A stretch of 23,882 bases of DNA from an uncultured Ruminococcus sp. (lineage in GTDB: Bacteria > Bacillota > Clostridia > Oscillospirales > Ruminococcaceae). A program made the translations under genes and the position numbers. How positions within the stretch are numbered: position 1 is the first letter of the stretch; every line of letters starts with the position of its first letter. The DNA is taken from positions 1 through 23,882 of the forward strand of contig ONNL01000058.1 in NCBI GenBank assembly GCA_900319195.1, written 5' to 3'. The notes beneath the pieces are model-generated. The model did no database searches. It was given only the letters and a program-made list of their open reading frames with translations, and was not told the DNA's origin. Shown piece by piece: positions 21,591-23,882 of the stretch.

Positions 21591-23152
21591 ACGATAACGG
21601 TTTTAACGAAAACAACGGTATTGACAGCGAGCACGAGGAGCATCGTCCGAAGCCTGTCAAAAGACTCGTGAGAGCCGACAGACCGCGAAATCCCGCGCCT
21701 CAGCGCGTGAATATACAGGATCAGACCAACGGCAATTATCAGGGCAGACATATAGCACCGCCTAACAGCAGCTATCATGGTCTGCATGAGGCGGAGCCTG
21801 CACCACAGCAGCATTATCACGGACTCCATGAGGCGATTCCCACCGATAATTCCGATACAGCGGAGCTCGGCACTCAGACAGAGCGTGAGGAGCCGCAGTA
21901 CCTTGAGCCGGATTACAACGGACAGGGCGATTATTCGCGCTTTGTCTACACAGCGGACTCTGTAGCGCAGAAAAAGAAATTCAGTTGGAAGGACCTGCTT
22001 ATCAAGATATTTGCAGTAGTACTCAGCCTTATAGTTATTCTTGCACTGACGCTGAATCTGCCGATAATCAACTATACAAAAACTGGACAGCAGCTCTCGA
22101 TACTTGACTATATCAGCGCAAAGCAGCCGCTCAGCTATATCGAGGGCGACCTTGACAAATCCAACGTAAACGCCAACATCAACCCCGACGTAGTTACCGA
22201 TGACTTTACCGACGGACTTGACCTCCCTCAGCTCGTTGAGGGACAGTATTCCGTGCTCATGCTCGGATTTGACGAGAGTGAGGAGCTCACCGACGTTATA
22301 TGGGTGCTTGAATTTGATATTGCTGCGGCAAAGCTGAATATACTCCAGATACCGCGTGATACCTGCCTGCCTGATTTCACGAGCAGTCCTACGGGAAAAT
22401 TCAACAGCATATATCAGATGGGCGACCAGAGCGTAACACCTATCCAGCGTGTTGTTAACGCAGTCCAGCAGAATTTCGGCATTCCGATAGACGCATACGT
22501 CACGACCTGCTGTACCGACATTGCCGACATGGTCGACCTTGTCGGCGGTATACCGATAACTCTCGATTCACAGATAACCTACGAAGCGGATAAGATAATC
22601 CCTGCGGGCAACACCGTTCTCTCGGGCGACCAGGCAGAGTGGTTCCTACGTTATCGTCACGGCTGGGTAGAGGGCGACATCGGACGTGTTAAGAACCAGC
22701 GTCGCTTTATGGCGGCGGCTATGAACAAGCTCATGAGCATTGTCAGCGACGAGGGCAGAATGCAGCTCTACAGCTATCTTAAAGAGGTCTATGACCATGA
22801 GTGGATAGCTACTGATATGAGCGTCGGAGACCTCAGCAAGCTTGCAAACTTCTCCTCGACACTCAGCATGGATAATGTCCGCGTAACCATGGTGCCGGGT
22901 GAGGGTACTCCCAATGACTCGCCATACATCGGCTATGACGGAAATCCCTATTCTATCTATTCCGTTCATAAGCAGGCGACTATTGATATGCTCAACGAAT
23001 ATTTCAGACCGTATCAGATGCCGATGACGGAGTATGATACCGCTCTTGCGGAATATATCACGGACTATAACTACACCGTATATGATGACACGGGCGATAC
23101 CCTTGACAATATCGAGGACAGTACCGCTCCGAAGAGAAATGACTATGATTGA
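21587..23152 (+). CDS. LytR-CpsA-Psr (LCP) family cell-wall polymer ligase
   Basis: LCP enzymes transfer lipid-linked anionic polymers to peptidoglycan on the outer membrane face. The ATG at 21587 follows GAGGAG and overlaps the yqeK stop; the protein has 521 residues. Residues 1-130 are hydrophilic, probably disordered and cytoplasmic, with YHGLHEA twice (63-69, 77-83). One membrane helix (about 138-160, KIFAVVLSLIVILALTLNLPI) precedes the LCP domain (about 222-390): YSVLMLGFD, LQIPRDTCL with a catalytic-site Arg and Asp, VDLVGGIPITL and RYRHGWVEGDIGRVKNQRRFM. The C-terminus is acidic. An LCP gene between yqeK and rsfS recurs in Clostridia, so the context fits. Confidence 0.93.
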   Translation: MNDNGFNENNGIDSEHEEHRPKPVKRLVRADRPRNPAPQRVNIQDQTNGNYQGRHIAPPNSSYHGLHEAEPAPQQHYHGLHEAIPTDNSDTAELGTQTEREEPQYLEPDYNGQGDYSRFVYTADSVAQKKKFSWKDLLIKIFAVVLSLIVILALTLNLPIINYTKTGQQLSILDYISAKQPLSYIEGDLDKSNVNANINPDVVTDDFTDGLDLPQLVEGQYSVLMLGFDESEELTDVIWVLEFDIAAAKLNILQIPRDTCLPDFTSSPTGKFNSIYQMGDQSVTPIQRVVNAVQQNFGIPIDAYVTTCCTDIADMVDLVGGIPITLDSQITYEADKIIPAGNTVLSGDQAEWFLRYRHGWVEGDIGRVKNQRRFMAAAMNKLMSIVSDEGRMQLYSYLKEVYDHEWIATDMSVGDLSKLANFSSTLSMDNVRVTMVPGEGTPNDSPYIGYDGNPYSIYSVHKQATIDMLNEYFRPYQMPMTEYDTALAEYITDYNYTVYDDTGDTLDNIEDSTAPKRNDYD

Positions 23153-23167
23153 TTATGAGGTGGATTA

Positions 23168-23533
23168 ATGGAAACAGAAAAGAAGCTTGAAATAGCGGTA
23201 AAGGCTCTCGACAGCAAGCGCGGTGAGGATATACAGGCAATAAAGATAGCCGACCTCACGATACTTGCGGAATACTTTGTTATCGTCAACGGTACGAGCA
23301 ATACTCACGCAAGGACACTTGCAGATGAGGTGGAATTCATGCTCTCACAGCAGGGCGTTGAGCCGCATCACCGCGAGGCTGATACGGGAAATACGTGGAT
23401 AGTTCTCGATTACGGCGACATTATCGTTCACGTTTTCTACAAGGAAGCAAGGAACACGTATAGGCTCGAAAACCTCTGGGCAGACGGCACTCCTGTTGAC
23501 ATAAGCGGTATGCTTGTGAAGGAGGGAAAATAA
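23168..23533 (+). CDS. rsfS: Ribosomal silencing factor RsfS
   Basis: RsfS binds ribosomal protein L14 and blocks joining of the subunits when nutrients are short. It has 121 residues with the family core: VKALDSKRGEDIQAIKIADLTILAEYFVIVNGTSNTHARTLADEV and WIVLDYGDIIVHVFYKEARNTYRLENLW. GAGGTGG lies at about 23157-23163 before the ATG at 23168. Fifteen bases separate it from the LCP gene. Its stop shares one base with the next start (TAATG). Confidence 0.95.
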   Translation: METEKKLEIAVKALDSKRGEDIQAIKIADLTILAEYFVIVNGTSNTHARTLADEVEFMLSQQGVEPHHREADTGNTWIVLDYGDIIVHVFYKEARNTYRLENLWADGTPVDISGMLVKEGK

Positions 23534-23882
23534 TGGAGGCTGTAAACGTGAAGGGACGCAATATAGCGTATACGATAGCTGCATATCAGGGAGTAAAGCT
23601 GATACTCAATATGATACTCGGCGGAGGCTTTGACCTGCTTGCACTACTTATCCTCATAGCAACGGTTGTATTTGCTACTATCGGTCTGAAGTTTACAAAC
23701 TACGCGATGGCAGGTGTGCTCGTATATATCGTGCTTTTGCATCTCTCCGACAACATCAGCAATTTCAGCAGCAACTGGATATATCTCCTTGAGGGAATGA
23801 TAGACCTGTTCGCTGCCTACCTGCTCATATTCAACAATGATGTCAAGGAGCAGTTTTCAAGAGAGCTCAGCGAAATAAAAAA
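23533..23882 (+). CDS. Hypothetical multi-pass membrane protein (partial, runs off the window)
   Basis: An ATG at 23533 overlaps the rsfS stop by one base, with GGAGGG at 23521-23526. The frame stays open to the window edge for 116 residues. Three hydrophobic stretches are visible: LLALLILIATVVFATIGL (about 37-54), YAMAGVLVYIVLLHL (about 59-73) and WIYLLEGMIDLFAAYLLIF (about 83-101). A charged segment DVKEQFSREL follows. I do not recognise the family. Tight coupling to rsfS suggests the same transcript. Confidence 0.75.
   Translation, partial: MEAVNVKGRNIAYTIAAYQGVKLILNMILGGGFDLLALLILIATVVFATIGLKFTNYAMAGVLVYIVLLHLSDNISNFSSNWIYLLEGMIDLFAAYLLIFNNDVKEQFSRELSEIK

Overview
The window looks like a core-genome stretch from a Firmicute of class Clostridia, most likely Oscillospiraceae and close to Ruminococcus. 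This is inferred from protein style and gene order: a greA-lysS pair, spoIIR, infC-rpmI-rplT with an attenuated leader, dprA-topA-trmFO, plsX-rnc-(radical SAM)-smc-ftsY, and yhbY-...-nadD-yqeK-LCP-rsfS. All 23 complete genes and the 2 partial genes at the window edges lie on the + strand, which suits a leading-strand replichore. I see no insertion sequence, prophage, CRISPR array, tRNA or rRNA.

Region 1 (1-2863): the tail of a probable greA, then lysS. A 303-base intergenic stretch follows, holding a plausible promoter and three stem-loops, ahead of an unrecognised single-pass membrane protein. Region 2 (2864-4150): a good promoter, a COG2426-type small membrane protein with a strong terminator, then spoIIR preceded by a sigma-F-like -10 element. 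Region 3 (4184-5566): the initiation factor and ribosomal protein operon infC-rpmI-rplT. It has a full-consensus promoter, a structured leader ending in an attenuator terminator, an AUU start codon on infC, and a terminator after rplT.

Region 4 (5583-23882): seventeen tightly packed genes with no terminator that I can see. They are a SpoU-family RNA methyltransferase, dprA, topA, trmFO, plsX, rnc, an Elp3-like radical SAM protein, smc, ftsY, an rdgB-like pyrophosphatase, a yhbY-like RNA-binding protein, an iron-sulfur-flavoprotein-like reductase, nadD, yqeK, an LCP cell-wall ligase, rsfS and a partial membrane protein. Many stops and starts overlap, which implies translational coupling. Themes are RNA and tRNA modification, DNA topology and segregation, membrane protein targeting, phospholipid and NAD synthesis, ribosome silencing and wall polymer attachment. 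An AT-rich patch inside the end of nadD looks like an internal promoter with an overlapping dyad, and could drive yqeK-LCP-rsfS separately.

Most of the window is ordinary housekeeping sequence. The most unusual points are an FtsY whose acidic domain and basic GFFSRLFG membrane-type motif sit at the C-terminus instead of the N-terminus; the structured lysS-downstream intergenic region; the possible promoter and operator inside nadD; and a cysteine-rich flavoprotein inserted in the yhbY-nadD block. Nothing here is proven to be a new system.
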